Part shown: positions 45,268-53,635 of the stretch, in pieces
How the letters are laid out: each line of letters opens with the position of its first letter
Numbering within the stretch: position 1 is the first letter of the stretch
Notes under the pieces: model-generated
Told to the model about the DNA's origin: nothing
Seen by the model: the letters and a program-made list of their open reading frames with translations, nothing else
Database searches by the model: none
Program-made: the position numbers and the translations under genes
NCBI RefSeq assembly: GCF_016411865.1
Contig: NZ_JAEKJA010000003.1
Coordinates: 372,001 to 436,000 of the forward strand
Source: Acuticoccus mangrovi
Lineage (GTDB): Bacteria; Pseudomonadota; Alphaproteobacteria; Rhizobiales; Amorphaceae
Length of the DNA: 64,000 nt
Direction: 5' to 3'

Positions 45268-45852
45268 ATGACGAGAACCGAAACCTTTCTCGCCGACGAG
45301 TTGGTCTCTCCGAGCCTGACGCGCAACATTGTCCTCGCCATCGCGGGCTCGCTGGCGCTGACGATCTCGGCCAAGCTGCACGTCCCCTTCTATCCCGTGC
45401 CGATGACCATGCAGACCTTCGCGGTGCTGATGATCGGCATGACCTTCGGCTGGCGTCTCGGCGGCGCCACCGTCGCCCTCTATCTCGCCGAAGGGCTCGC
45501 CGGCCTGCCGGTGTTCTCCGGCACGCCCGAGCGCGGTATCGGCCTCGCCTACATGATGGGCCCGACGGGCGGCTTCCTGTTCGGCTTCCTGGTATCGGCC
45601 GTCGTCGTCGGCTTCCTCGCCGAGCGGCGCTGGGATCGCGGGATCCTCTCCACCCTCGCCGCGATGGCGCTCGGCACCGCCATCATCTTGGTCTTCGGCG
45701 TCCTCTACCTCGGTGCGCTGATCGGCTGGGACAAGCCGGTGCTGGAGCTCGGCCTCACGCCCTTCCTGCCGGGCGCGGTATTCAAGATCCTGCTCGCGAC
45801 GGCCCTGCTGCCGCTCGCCTGGCGCTTCATCGGGGCGCGGCGCGAGGGCTGA
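45268..45852 (+). CDS. bioY: Biotin transporter BioY
   Basis: 194 aa S-component of an ECF-type or solitary biotin transporter. Six helices with the BioY signatures VPFYPVPMTMQTFAVLMIG, GGATVALYLAEGLAGLPVF, GLAYMMGPTGGFLFGFL and TPFLPGAVFKILLATALLP. ATG 45268 is chosen (GAAGGAAG upstream); an in-frame start 123 bp earlier gives a non-conserved leader. No bioM/bioN genes are adjacent. No TTATCTATAA-like BioR box was seen in the 156-bp upstream gap. Confidence 0.93.
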   Translation: MTRTETFLADELVSPSLTRNIVLAIAGSLALTISAKLHVPFYPVPMTMQTFAVLMIGMTFGWRLGGATVALYLAEGLAGLPVFSGTPERGIGLAYMMGPTGGFLFGFLVSAVVVGFLAERRWDRGILSTLAAMALGTAIILVFGVLYLGALIGWDKPVLELGLTPFLPGAVFKILLATALLPLAWRFIGARREG

Positions 45853-45860
45853 CCGCCCCG

Positions 45861-46532
45861 ATGCGCCGCACCCGCCTCAAGGTCTGCTGCATTCGGAGCG
45901 AGGCCGAGGCCGCGATGGCGGTCGCGGCGGGTGCCGATGCCGTCGGCCTCGTCGGTGAGATGCCGACGGGGCCCGGCGTCATTCCCGATACCGACGTCCG
46001 CGAGATCGCCGCGACCGTGCCCGCGCCGATCTCGCCCTGGCTCCTCACCGCCGAGGACGAGGCGGATACCATCCTCGACCACGCCGAGCGCTGCGCCGTG
46101 ACCACGGTGCAGCTCGTGCGCCACATCGCGCCGGAGGTGCACGACCACCTCGCCGAGCGCGCGCCCTGGCTGCGCCGCGTGCAGGTGATCCACGTCGAAG
46201 GCGACGACGCGCTCGACGTGGTCGCCGCCTACGGCGAGCGCCCGCACACCTTCCTGCTCGATTCCGGCCGCCCCTCCGTCGCCGAGCTCGGCGGCACCGG
46301 CCGGGTGCACGACTGGGACGTCAGCGCCCGCATCGTGGCGGCGGCGCCGCGGCCCGTCTTCCTCGCCGGCGGCCTCAATCCGGGCAACGTCGCCGAGGCG
46401 ATCCGCACCGTCCGCCCCTTCGGCCTCGACCTCTGCTCCGGCATCCGCCGCCAGAACCGGCTCGCCGAGGATCTCCTCACCGCCTTCGTCGGCGCCATCG
46501 CCACCACCGACGCGGAGCTCTCACTCACTTGA
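45861..46532 (+). CDS. Phosphoribosylanthranilate isomerase-like (TrpF family) protein
   Basis: 223 aa TIM barrel of the TrpF family: LKVCCIRSEAEAAMAVAAGADAVGLVG at the N-terminus (the catalytic Cys of the KICG motif is kept, Gly replaced by Cys), HTFLLDSGRPSVAELGGTGRVHDW with the conserved Asp and phosphate loop GGTG, and FLAGGLNPGNVAEAI and GLDLCSGIR. No other trp gene is nearby; it lies between bioY (8-bp gap) and a DMT exporter (4-bp overlap). It may be the genuine TrpF displaced from the trp operon, or a paralogue with another isomerase role. Confidence 0.75.
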   Translation: MRRTRLKVCCIRSEAEAAMAVAAGADAVGLVGEMPTGPGVIPDTDVREIAATVPAPISPWLLTAEDEADTILDHAERCAVTTVQLVRHIAPEVHDHLAERAPWLRRVQVIHVEGDDALDVVAAYGERPHTFLLDSGRPSVAELGGTGRVHDWDVSARIVAAAPRPVFLAGGLNPGNVAEAIRTVRPFGLDLCSGIRRQNRLAEDLLTAFVGAIATTDAELSLT

Positions 46533-47464
46533 CCATTCCCGCCACCAGCGCCGCCCCCTCCTACGCGACCGCCATCGGGCTGCGCGTCGCCTCCGCGCTC
46601 CTCTTCACCACGATGTCGCTCTTCGTGCGCCTCGCCTCGTTCGAGATGCCGGTGGGTCAGATCGTCTTCTGGCGCTCGGTGACCGCGGCGATCCCCATCG
46701 TCATCTACCTCGCCATCCTCGGGCAGATGCCCGGCGCCCTCGTCACCCGCCGCCCCATCGGCCATCTGATGCGCGGCGTCGTCGGCTGCGTGTCGATGTA
46801 CACCTTCTTCCTCTCCGTCGCCCATCTCGAGCTGAGCCTCGCGACGGCGCTGGTCTACCTCGCGCCGCTCATCGCGGTGCCGGCCGGGGCGATCTTCCTC
46901 GACGAGCGGCCCGGGCCGGTGGTCGTCGGCGCCGCCGTCGCCGGGTTCGTGGGCGTGGGGCTCATGCTGTGGCCCGCCTTCGAAGGGCCGGTGCTCGATC
47001 TCGCGATGCTCGCCGGCGTCATCGCGGGCCTCGTCTCGGCGCTCACCAACGTGTCGGTGCGCATCCAGATCAAGGAGCTGACGGCGACCGAGCACCCGGG
47101 CACCATCGCCTTCTACTTCACCGTGGTGTGCTCGGCCGGTGGCCTCGTCACGCTGCCGTTCGGCTGGGCGCCGCTCGATGGAACCTCGTTCACCTATCTC
47201 CTGTGCGCCGGCATTTGTGGAGCGCTCGCCCACATCGCCCTCGCCGAGGCGATCGCGCGGGCGCCGATCTCGCTGCTCGCCCCGTTCGAATATGCCGGGA
47301 TGGTGTTCGCCTTCGCTGCCGACATCGTGATCTTCGCCGCCGTGCCGACGCCGCTCGCCGTGTCCGGGGCGGTCATCGTGGTGGGCGCGTCGGCGGTCGT
47401 GGCGCTGCGCAGCCGGAGACGCAGCGTCGCCGCCCCACCGTCTGACAACGCGCCCCTCAAGTAG
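46529..47464 (+). CDS. EamA/RhaT-type DMT family permease
   Basis: 311 aa, about ten helices in two EamA repeats: GLRVASALLFTTMSLFVRLA, SMYTFFLSVAHLELSLATAL, LVYLAPLIAVPAGAIFLDER (EamA motif) and GALAHIALAEAIARAPISLL, with FEYAGMVFAF in the second repeat. A metabolite exporter, substrate unknown. The start is TTG at 46529 overlapping the TrpF stop; no upstream or near-downstream ATG gives a full first helix. Confidence 0.87.
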   Translation: MTIPATSAAPSYATAIGLRVASALLFTTMSLFVRLASFEMPVGQIVFWRSVTAAIPIVIYLAILGQMPGALVTRRPIGHLMRGVVGCVSMYTFFLSVAHLELSLATALVYLAPLIAVPAGAIFLDERPGPVVVGAAVAGFVGVGLMLWPAFEGPVLDLAMLAGVIAGLVSALTNVSVRIQIKELTATEHPGTIAFYFTVVCSAGGLVTLPFGWAPLDGTSFTYLLCAGICGALAHIALAEAIARAPISLLAPFEYAGMVFAFAADIVIFAAVPTPLAVSGAVIVVGASAVVALRSRRRSVAAPPSDNAPLK

Positions 47465-47500
47465 CCGCACGCGCGTCGCTCCCCGGCCGACCCCGAGCCG

Positions 47501-47521
47501 GGCCGGTTTCCAACCGGGCCG
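47501..47521. terminator. Hairpin between convergent genes
   Basis: GGCCGGTT (47501-47508) pairs with AACCGGGCC downstream, with one bulged G and a short loop. It is followed by a second small hairpin (GCCGGCCCTTGCCGGC). It lies in the 78-bp gap between the convergent DMT and hydantoinase B genes. No T-run is present, so it is only a candidate bidirectional terminator. Confidence 0.35.
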
Positions 47522-47542
47522 GCCCTTGCCGGCCGGAGAGCC

Positions 47543-49177
47543 TCAACCCTCGTCCGTCATGCCGCGCACCCGGTCGCGCTCGGCGAGCTCCGCGTCGCGC
47601 TCCTCGGGCGGGCCGAAGCCTCCGCCGCCGGGCAATTCCAGCACCAGACGGCGCTCCGGCGGCACGTACTGGCGGCCCTTGGCGGCCATCGGCGTGCCGT
47701 CGTCGAGCATCACGCGTCCGGGCGCCCCCGCCTCACCCCCCTCGCGGCCGCGCGCGGGGTGATCGACGCGGTCGAACATCGCGTTGAAGTGGAAGTGGTG
47801 GCCGACGTCGGCGCCGATCTCCACCACCTGCCCGAGCCCGCCGCGCTGGCGACCGCGGCCGCCCGAGCCCTCGCGAAACTCCTTGCGCCAGAAGATCAGC
47901 GGGCCGGTATGCTCGATCGCCTCGACCGGCATCGCCATCACGCCGGACGGGAAGGCCGTGGCGGAGAGGCCGTCCTTGGTGGGTCTCGCGCCGGAGCCGC
48001 CGGAGTTGAACATCATCACCTCCGTACTCTGGCGCGTCTCGCCGGGCGCGGCCTGGGCACCCGGGATCGGCCGCATGGAAACGATGATGTTCCACAGCGA
48101 CCCCGCCCCTTCCGCCGGGATCACGTCAGGCATCAGCCGGGCGAGCGCACCGAACACCGTGTCCGGAATGAAGTGGCCGAGGATGTGGCGCACCGCCACC
48201 GGCGCCGGGTGCACCGCGTTGAGGATGGAGCCCTCCGGCGCCGACACGGTGAACGGCTCCAGCGAGGCGAAGTTGTTCGGGATTTCCGGCGCCAGCACGC
48301 ACTTGAGCCCGTAGGCGGTGTAGGCGGTGGTGTAGATCATCGGCACGTTGATGCCGCGATCGGCGACGGGCGAGGTGCCCTCGTAGTCCGCATGCACGCC
48401 GTCCGGGCCGACGCTCAGTGTCACGGCGAGCGTCACCGGAGCGCCGAAACCGTCCACCGTCATGGTGTTGGCGGCGGTACCGTGGGGGATCGCCTTCAGC
48501 GCATCGAGCGTCGCGGCGCGGCTGTTCTCGAAGATGAAGTCGCGCAGCGCCTCCAGACCGTCGAGGCCGTACTCGTCCATCATGTCCATCAGGCGGCGAT
48601 GGCCGGTCTCGTTGCAGGCGGCGAGCGAATAGAAGTCGCCGATGAGCTGGTCCGGCTCGCGCACGTTGGCGCGCACGATCTTGATGAGGCCGCGATCCAC
48701 CTCGCCGCGCTTGGCGAACGGCATGATGGGGATGCAGATCCCCTCCTCGTAGACTTCGTGCGCGTCGGGCCCATAGCCGCGGCCGCCGACGTCGACCACG
48801 TGGGCCGTGGAGGCGAAGAAGCCCACCAGGGTGGCGTTGCGGAAGGAGGGCGTCACGAAGGTGATGTCGTGCAGATGGCCGGTGCCGAGCCAGGGGTCGT
48901 TGGTGATGTAGACGTCCCCCTCCTCGATGTTCGCCTCGCCGATCTCGCGGATGAAGTGGCCGACGGCGGCTGCCATCGAGTTGACGTGGCCGGGGGTGCC
49001 GGTGACGGCCTGCGCCATCATCCGCCCCTCGCGGTCGAACACGCCGGCGGAGAGGTCGCCCGCCTCGCGCACCGAGGCGGAGAAGGCGGTGCGCACCAGG
49101 GTGAGCGCCTGCTCCTCCACCACCGAGATGAGGCGGTTCCACATCACCTGATTGTGGACATCGGCGAGAGCGGTCAT
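47543..49177 (-). CDS. hyuB: Hydantoinase B/oxoprolinase family protein
   Basis: 544 aa, normal for HyuB-type subunits. Landmarks: FSASVREAGDLSAGVFDREGRM, VTGTPGHVNSMA, DVYITNDPWLGTGHLHDITF, YYGLDGLEALRDF-like region, FNSGGSGARPTKDGL and the Gly-rich C-terminus VLELPGGGGFGPPEERD. With HyuA it forms an ATP-dependent amidohydrolase acting on hydantoins, 5-oxoproline or similar rings (also acetone carboxylase relatives). The start overlaps the hyuA stop by 4 bp. Whether it acts on the same oxoproline as PxpA is unknown. Confidence 0.93.
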   Translation of the reverse strand: MTALADVHNQVMWNRLISVVEEQALTLVRTAFSASVREAGDLSAGVFDREGRMMAQAVTGTPGHVNSMAAAVGHFIREIGEANIEEGDVYITNDPWLGTGHLHDITFVTPSFRNATLVGFFASTAHVVDVGGRGYGPDAHEVYEEGICIPIMPFAKRGEVDRGLIKIVRANVREPDQLIGDFYSLAACNETGHRRLMDMMDEYGLDGLEALRDFIFENSRAATLDALKAIPHGTAANTMTVDGFGAPVTLAVTLSVGPDGVHADYEGTSPVADRGINVPMIYTTAYTAYGLKCVLAPEIPNNFASLEPFTVSAPEGSILNAVHPAPVAVRHILGHFIPDTVFGALARLMPDVIPAEGAGSLWNIIVSMRPIPGAQAAPGETRQSTEVMMFNSGGSGARPTKDGLSATAFPSGVMAMPVEAIEHTGPLIFWRKEFREGSGGRGRQRGGLGQVVEIGADVGHHFHFNAMFDRVDHPARGREGGEAGAPGRVMLDDGTPMAAKGRQYVPPERRLVLELPGGGGFGPPEERDAELAERDRVRGMTDEG

Positions 49178-51237
49178 GCGGCGTCTCCGAGGGTGATGGT
49201 GAGCGAGCCGTCGTCCTCGGCGACGGCCTCGGCCCCTTCGGGCACGATGGTGGTGGTCTCGCGCTCGGTCACGATGGCGGGACCGGTGACGCCCTCGCCG
49301 GGGCCCAGCACGTCGCGCGCCACCACGGCGGCGGCGAGCGTCCTCCCCGCGCCGGCGTCGTAGATCTCGCGGCGGGTCTCGCCCGTCACCGCCCGCTCGA
49401 GCCGGCGCGGGGCGACCGCCTCCACCGCCGGCACCGGGGAGGCGACGCGCACGGCGAGCGTCATGATCTCCACGTCGATCCCCTCGAGCGCGCGGCCGAA
49501 GAGGGTCACGTAGGCCGCCTCGAAAAGCTCCATCAGCGCCTCGTGGGAGAGGTCGGGATCCGGAAGGTCCACCGGGATCTCCCAGCCCTGCCCGCGATAG
49601 CGCATGTAGGCCTTGTGCGTGCGCGACAGGGTGGCGCCGGGCGCCCCCGCCTTCACCACCTTCTCCGCCTCCACCGCGAGGTCGGCGAAGGCGGCGGCGA
49701 GCGCCCGCTGGTCGTACGCGGAGAGGCGAACATGCACCCCCTGCACCGCCTCGTAGGCGAAGGGGGCGCGCAGGAAGCCGATCGCCGAGCCCACCCCCGC
49801 CCCGACCGGCACGAGCAGCCGCCCGATGCCGAGCTTCTGGGCGAGACGCACGGCGTGGAGGGGCGCGGCGCCGCCGAAGGCGATCATGGTGAAGGCGGCG
49901 AGGTCCTTGCCGTTCTCCACCGCGTGGACCCGGGCGGCGTTCGCCATCGTCTCGTCCACCACCTCCTTCACGCCGATGGCGCCGGTGTGGGCGTCCATGC
50001 CGAGGGGCTCGCCGACGTCGCGCACCATCGCGGCCGCGGCGGCGGCGGTGTCGAGCGTCATGGTGCCGCCGGCAAAGCCCTCCGGGTCGAGCAGGCCGAG
50101 GAGCAGGTCGGCGTCGGTCACGGTGGGGCTCTCGCCGCCGCGCCCGTAGGCGGCGGGGCCGGGCTCAGAGCCCGCGCTCTGCGGCCCGACACGGATCTGC
50201 CGCATGGTGTCGACCCGGGCGATGGACCCGCCCCCCGCACCGATCTCCACCATCTCGATGACGGGGATCGAGATCGGCATGCCCGAGCCCTTCTTGAAGC
50301 GCGTGGTGCGGGCGACCTCGAAGGTGCGCGCCGTCTTCGGCGTCCCGTCCTCGATGAGGCAGATCTTCGCCGTGGTGCCGCCCATGTCGAAGGAGAGGAC
50401 GCGGTCGAGGCCGTGCCGCATCGCGAGATCCGCGGCGAAGATCGCCCCGCCCGCCGGCCCCGATTCCAGGAGCCGCACCGGAAACTCGATCGCCTGCTCG
50501 ACGCCGATCAGCCCGCCGCCGGAGTGCATCAGGACCAGCGGGCAGGTGGTGCCGGCGGCCTTCAGCTGCTCGTCGAGCCGGGCGAGGTAGGAGGCCATCA
50601 GCGGCTTCACGAAGGCGTTGGCGCACACCGTGTTGAAGCGCTCGAACTCGCGCATCTGCGGCGACACCTCGCACGACAGCGACACGGCAAGGTGCGGTGC
50701 GCGCTCCGTGATGATGTCGCGCGCCCGCCGCTCGTGCGCCGGGTTGGCGTAAGCGTGGATGAAGCCGACGGCGACGCTTTCGTAGGCCGTCGCCGCGAGC
50801 TCGGCGAAGCGGGCGACGGCGTCCTCGTCGAGCGGCAGGAGCTCGCGACCGGAGGCGGAGATGCGGCCACCCGCGACGTGGCGATGCTCGCGGCTGACGA
50901 GCGGCGGCGGCAGCTCGATGTTGATGTCGTACTGCTCGAAGCGGCTCTCGGTGCGCATCTCGATGACGTCGCGGAAGCCCTCGGTGGTGAGGAGTGCGGT
51001 CTTCGCCCCGCGCCGCTCGATGAGGGCGTTGGTCGCGAGCGTCGTGCCGTGGATCACGAGGCCGAGATCGCCGAAGCCGACGCCCGCCGTCGCGAGCACC
51101 TTGTCGAGCCCGTCGAGGATCGCCCGCTCCGGCGCGTCGTGGGTGGTCAGCACCTTGGCGACGAACAGCGCGCCGTTCGCCTCGAGCGCCACGTCGGTGA
51201 AGGTACCGCCGATGTCGACGCCGACCCTGGCGCTCAC
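49174..51237 (-). CDS. hyuA: Hydantoinase/oxoprolinase family protein, subunit A
   Basis: 687 aa. The ASKHA-type ATPase fold opens with RVGVDIGGTFTDVALEANG, followed by IHGTTLATNALIERRGAKTALLTTEGF, LLESGPAGGAIFAADLA, LSFDMGGTTAKICLIEDG and GGGSIARVD. A C-terminal Hydant_A_C domain follows. It hydrolyses ATP to drive ring opening by the HyuB partner. First of a two-gene operon, it starts 36 bp from the stop of the Lrp-family gene on the same strand, which could therefore be upstream in the same transcript. Confidence 0.94.
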   Translation of the reverse strand: MSARVGVDIGGTFTDVALEANGALFVAKVLTTHDAPERAILDGLDKVLATAGVGFGDLGLVIHGTTLATNALIERRGAKTALLTTEGFRDVIEMRTESRFEQYDINIELPPPLVSREHRHVAGGRISASGRELLPLDEDAVARFAELAATAYESVAVGFIHAYANPAHERRARDIITERAPHLAVSLSCEVSPQMREFERFNTVCANAFVKPLMASYLARLDEQLKAAGTTCPLVLMHSGGGLIGVEQAIEFPVRLLESGPAGGAIFAADLAMRHGLDRVLSFDMGGTTAKICLIEDGTPKTARTFEVARTTRFKKGSGMPISIPVIEMVEIGAGGGSIARVDTMRQIRVGPQSAGSEPGPAAYGRGGESPTVTDADLLLGLLDPEGFAGGTMTLDTAAAAAAMVRDVGEPLGMDAHTGAIGVKEVVDETMANAARVHAVENGKDLAAFTMIAFGGAAPLHAVRLAQKLGIGRLLVPVGAGVGSAIGFLRAPFAYEAVQGVHVRLSAYDQRALAAAFADLAVEAEKVVKAGAPGATLSRTHKAYMRYRGQGWEIPVDLPDPDLSHEALMELFEAAYVTLFGRALEGIDVEIMTLAVRVASPVPAVEAVAPRRLERAVTGETRREIYDAGAGRTLAAAVVARDVLGPGEGVTGPAIVTERETTTIVPEGAEAVAEDDGSLTITLGDAA

Positions 51238-51273
51238 GAAACGCCCCGCGCAGGGCTCGAGGATCGCTGGGCG

Positions 51274-51744
51274 TCAGTCATCGGCATGGTCGTCATCGAG
51301 GGGGATCACCGTGGTCTCTTTCAGCGTTTCCATCGACAGGCTGGAGGTCACGCTGAAGAGATCCACCTCCGCCACCAACCGCTTATAGAACGCATCGAAG
51401 GCGCGTGTGTCGCGCACCCGTACTTTGAGCACATAATCGATCTCGCCCGCCAGCCGGTGCGCCTCCTGCACCTCGTCCATGGTGGCGATGGCGGCGGCGA
51501 AGCGCTCCAGCCAGTTCTTGGAGTGGCTCGAGGTCTTGATGGTGACGAAGAACACCTCGTCCTGATCGACCTTCGCCGGGTTCAGGATCGCCACCTGACG
51601 GTCGATGATGCCCGCCTCGCGCAGCTTGCGGATGCGGCTCCACACCGGCGACTTCGACGAGTTGACCATCTGCGCGATGCGCTCCACGGGGAGCGTCGCA
51701 TCGCGCTGCAATATGGCGAGGATCCTGCGGTCGAGGTCATCCAT
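51274..51744 (-). CDS. Lrp/AsnC family transcriptional regulator
   Basis: 156 aa from ATG 51744 (GGAAG 7 bases upstream; a TTG at 51750 also fits). An AsnC-type HTH (LDRRILAILQRDATLPVERIA, SPVWSRIRKLREAGII) is followed by a RAM domain (VDQDEVFFVTIKTSSHSKNW, MDEVQEAHRLAGEIDYVLKV). It is divergent from cysG across 148 bp and upstream of hyuAB on the same strand. Lrp/AsnC regulators often neighbour cysG-cysI clusters in Rhizobiales, so control of sulfate assimilation and itself through the intergenic region is likely. Confidence 0.92.
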   Translation of the reverse strand: MDDLDRRILAILQRDATLPVERIAQMVNSSKSPVWSRIRKLREAGIIDRQVAILNPAKVDQDEVFFVTIKTSSHSKNWLERFAAAIATMDEVQEAHRLAGEIDYVLKVRVRDTRAFDAFYKRLVAEVDLFSVTSSLSMETLKETTVIPLDDDHADD

Positions 51745-51774
51745 GGTCAATCTTCCGGGTGGCGAGGTCGGTCA

Positions 51775-51830
51775 AAGGAAATTATTACGCATTTTCGTAT
51801 CTCGCGTCACTCTCTGGCTTATTTTGTCCC
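51775..51830. promoter_or_regulatory. A+T-rich divergent promoter/operator region of the Lrp gene and cysG
   Basis: A block with AGGAAATTATTACG, CATTTTCGTAT and GGCTTATTTTG stands out from the ~70% GC background. AAATTAT matches the core of the Lrp-type consensus (AWATTWT), and ATTACG / CGTATC form a short imperfect dyad. It is positioned to control both the divergent Lrp/AsnC gene and cysG. No -35/-10 pair is asserted. Confidence 0.4.
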
Positions 51831-51892
51831 GTCCATTGCGGCTTCCGCGGGACAGCGCCATCCTTTGTAGACCGCTGAGCCGGGAGTTTGCC

Positions 51893-53305
51893 GTGGACAC
51901 CTTTCCGATCTTCTGGTCCGTCAGGAACCGCACCGTGGTGCTGTTCGGGGGCGGCGACGAGGCCGCAGCCAAGCTGCGCCTCCTGAAGAAGACCAGCGCC
52001 CAAGTCGTTGTCATTGCTGACGAATTCTCCGAGATTATCGACCTCGAAGGCGTCGAGGCGGTGACGGGCGACGCGCTCGCCTACACGCTTCCCGCCGACA
52101 CCGCCTTCGCATATGCAGCGACGGGCGAGCCGGCGAAGGATGCCGCCATCGCGCGCCACATGCGCCGCCTCGGCGTGCCGGTGTGCGCGGCCGACCAGCC
52201 GGCGGTGTCCGACTTCATCACCCCCGCCTTCGTCGACCGCGACCCCGTCGTGGTGGCGATCGGCACCGAAGGCACCGCCCCCGTCCTCGCCCGCGAGATC
52301 AAGGCGCGCGTGGAGCGCATGCTCCCCGCCGGCCTCGGCGAGGTGGCGACGAAGGCCGCCGCCCTGCGCGAGCGGGTCGCCGCCGCCATCACCCCCGGCG
52401 AGCCGCGCCGCCGCTTCTGGCACGCCCTCTTCGGCCCCGCGCTCGACGGTGCCTTCGAGCGCGGCGGCTTCGCCGATGCGGCCGAGACGCTGCTTGCCCG
52501 CGACACGCGGCCCGAAGGCCTCGTCTCCTTCGTGGGGGCGGGCGCCGGCGGGGCGGACCTCCTCACCGAGCGCGCCCGCCAGCGCATCGACCGGGCCGAC
52601 GTGGTGCTCCACGACGCCCTCGTCGCCCCCGAGATCCTGGAGCTCGCCCGCCGCGAGGCGACCATGGTGAACGTCGGCAAGCGCGCCGGCCGCCACGCGC
52701 TGAAGCAGGACGAGATCAACGCCCTCATCGTGCGCTACGCCGAGGGCGGGGCCCGCGTCGTCCGCCTCAAGGGCGGCGACCCGTCGATCTTCGGCCGGCT
52801 CGCCGAGGAGATCGACGCCGTTCAGTCCGCCGGCCTGCGCCTCGAGGTGGTGCCGGGCGTCACCGCCGCGAGCGTCGCCGCGGCGAGCGCCCTCGCCCCC
52901 CTCACCGAGCGCGGCCGCACCCAGGAGCTTCGCATGATCACCGCCCACGGCGTCCGCGGCGAGGACGACATCGAAAGCGTCGACTGGGCCGCCGCCGGCC
53001 GCGGCACCGCCCCGCTCGCCATCTACATGGGCCGCCGCAGCGCCCGCGGCGTGCAGCGCCGGCTGATCCTGATGGGCCGCTCGGCGATGACGCCGGTGGT
53101 GCTCGTGGAGAATGCCGGCCGCGAGGACGAGCGCATCGGCCACGCCACGCTCGCCGAGCTCGGCCAACGCGTCGAGAACTTCGGCGGCACTGGGCCGCTG
53201 ATGATCCTCGTCGGCGTCCACTCCCGCGCCGAGGCGAAGAACCCCCTCACCCTCTTCCTCAGCGAGAAGGGCCGCACGCCCAAGCACCACTCGGAGGCGG
53301 CATAG
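51893..53305 (+). CDS. cysG: Siroheme synthase (CysG)
   Basis: 470 aa. Start GTG at 51893 with GGGAG 6 bases upstream; no ATG is suitable. The N-terminal precorrin-2 dehydrogenase/ferrochelatase domain (TVVLFGGGDEAAAKLRLL, AVSDFITPAFVDRDPVVVAI, TEGTAPVLAREIKARVE) is joined to the C-terminal uroporphyrinogen-III methyltransferase (GAGAGGADLLTERARQRI, VVRLKGGDPSIFGRLAEEI, GVTAASVAAASALAPLTERG). It makes siroheme for the sulfite reductase encoded two genes downstream. It begins the operon cysG-DUF2849-cysI-DUF934-fpr-cysH. Confidence 0.96.
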   Translation: MDTFPIFWSVRNRTVVLFGGGDEAAAKLRLLKKTSAQVVVIADEFSEIIDLEGVEAVTGDALAYTLPADTAFAYAATGEPAKDAAIARHMRRLGVPVCAADQPAVSDFITPAFVDRDPVVVAIGTEGTAPVLAREIKARVERMLPAGLGEVATKAAALRERVAAAITPGEPRRRFWHALFGPALDGAFERGGFADAAETLLARDTRPEGLVSFVGAGAGGADLLTERARQRIDRADVVLHDALVAPEILELARREATMVNVGKRAGRHALKQDEINALIVRYAEGGARVVRLKGGDPSIFGRLAEEIDAVQSAGLRLEVVPGVTAASVAAASALAPLTERGRTQELRMITAHGVRGEDDIESVDWAAAGRGTAPLAIYMGRRSARGVQRRLILMGRSAMTPVVLVENAGREDERIGHATLAELGQRVENFGGTGPLMILVGVHSRAEAKNPLTLFLSEKGRTPKHHSEAA

Positions 53306-53307
53306 GA

Positions 53308-53616
53308 ATGGCCAAGCAACGCGTACCCAAGGGCCCCTCGGTCCTCACCGCGAACGACCTTTTGACGGGCACCATCGTCTACTGGACGGGGGACGACTGG
53401 TCGGCCTCGATGCACGACGCCCTGCGCGCCGACGACGAGGCGTCCCGCGCGGCTCTCGAGGCCGCCGCCCGCACCGAAGAGGACGCCAACCGCGTGGTCG
53501 GCGCCTACCTCTTCGCCCTCGACCCGGAGACGGGCGCGCCGGTGGCGCTGCGCGAGCGTCAGCGCCTCGGCGGCCCCTCCATCATCCTCCCCATCTCGAC
53601 GCCCCGAGCGGCCTGA
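53308..53616 (+). CDS. DUF2849 domain-containing protein
   Basis: 102 aa. Matches the small DUF2849 proteins found between cysG and cysI in Alphaproteobacteria: PSVLTANDLLTGTIVYWTGDDW and GAYLFALDPETGAPVALRERQR. Function unknown; the conserved position suggests a role in sulfite reductase assembly or activity. The start is 2 bp after the cysG stop, with AGGA overlapping the cysG end. Confidence 0.88.
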   Translation: MAKQRVPKGPSVLTANDLLTGTIVYWTGDDWSASMHDALRADDEASRAALEAAARTEEDANRVVGAYLFALDPETGAPVALRERQRLGGPSIILPISTPRAA

Positions 53617-53635
53617 TCGATCGACGAGGCTACGA

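Noticed and set aside
42255-45381. Very long proteins made of GAGSA, APGQR, VSGRR or LTRRP repeats spanning the minisatellite
   Set aside because: A 15-bp repeat without stops in five frames automatically creates these; they run antisense through real permease and pxpA genes and have no domain or signal.
47543-51237. A PxpABC 5-oxoprolinase assembled from pxpA and the hydantoinase genes
   Set aside because: HyuA/HyuB belong to a different, ATP-grasp-unrelated oxoprolinase family, on the opposite strand and 2.4 kb or more away; no PxpB or PxpC is visible.
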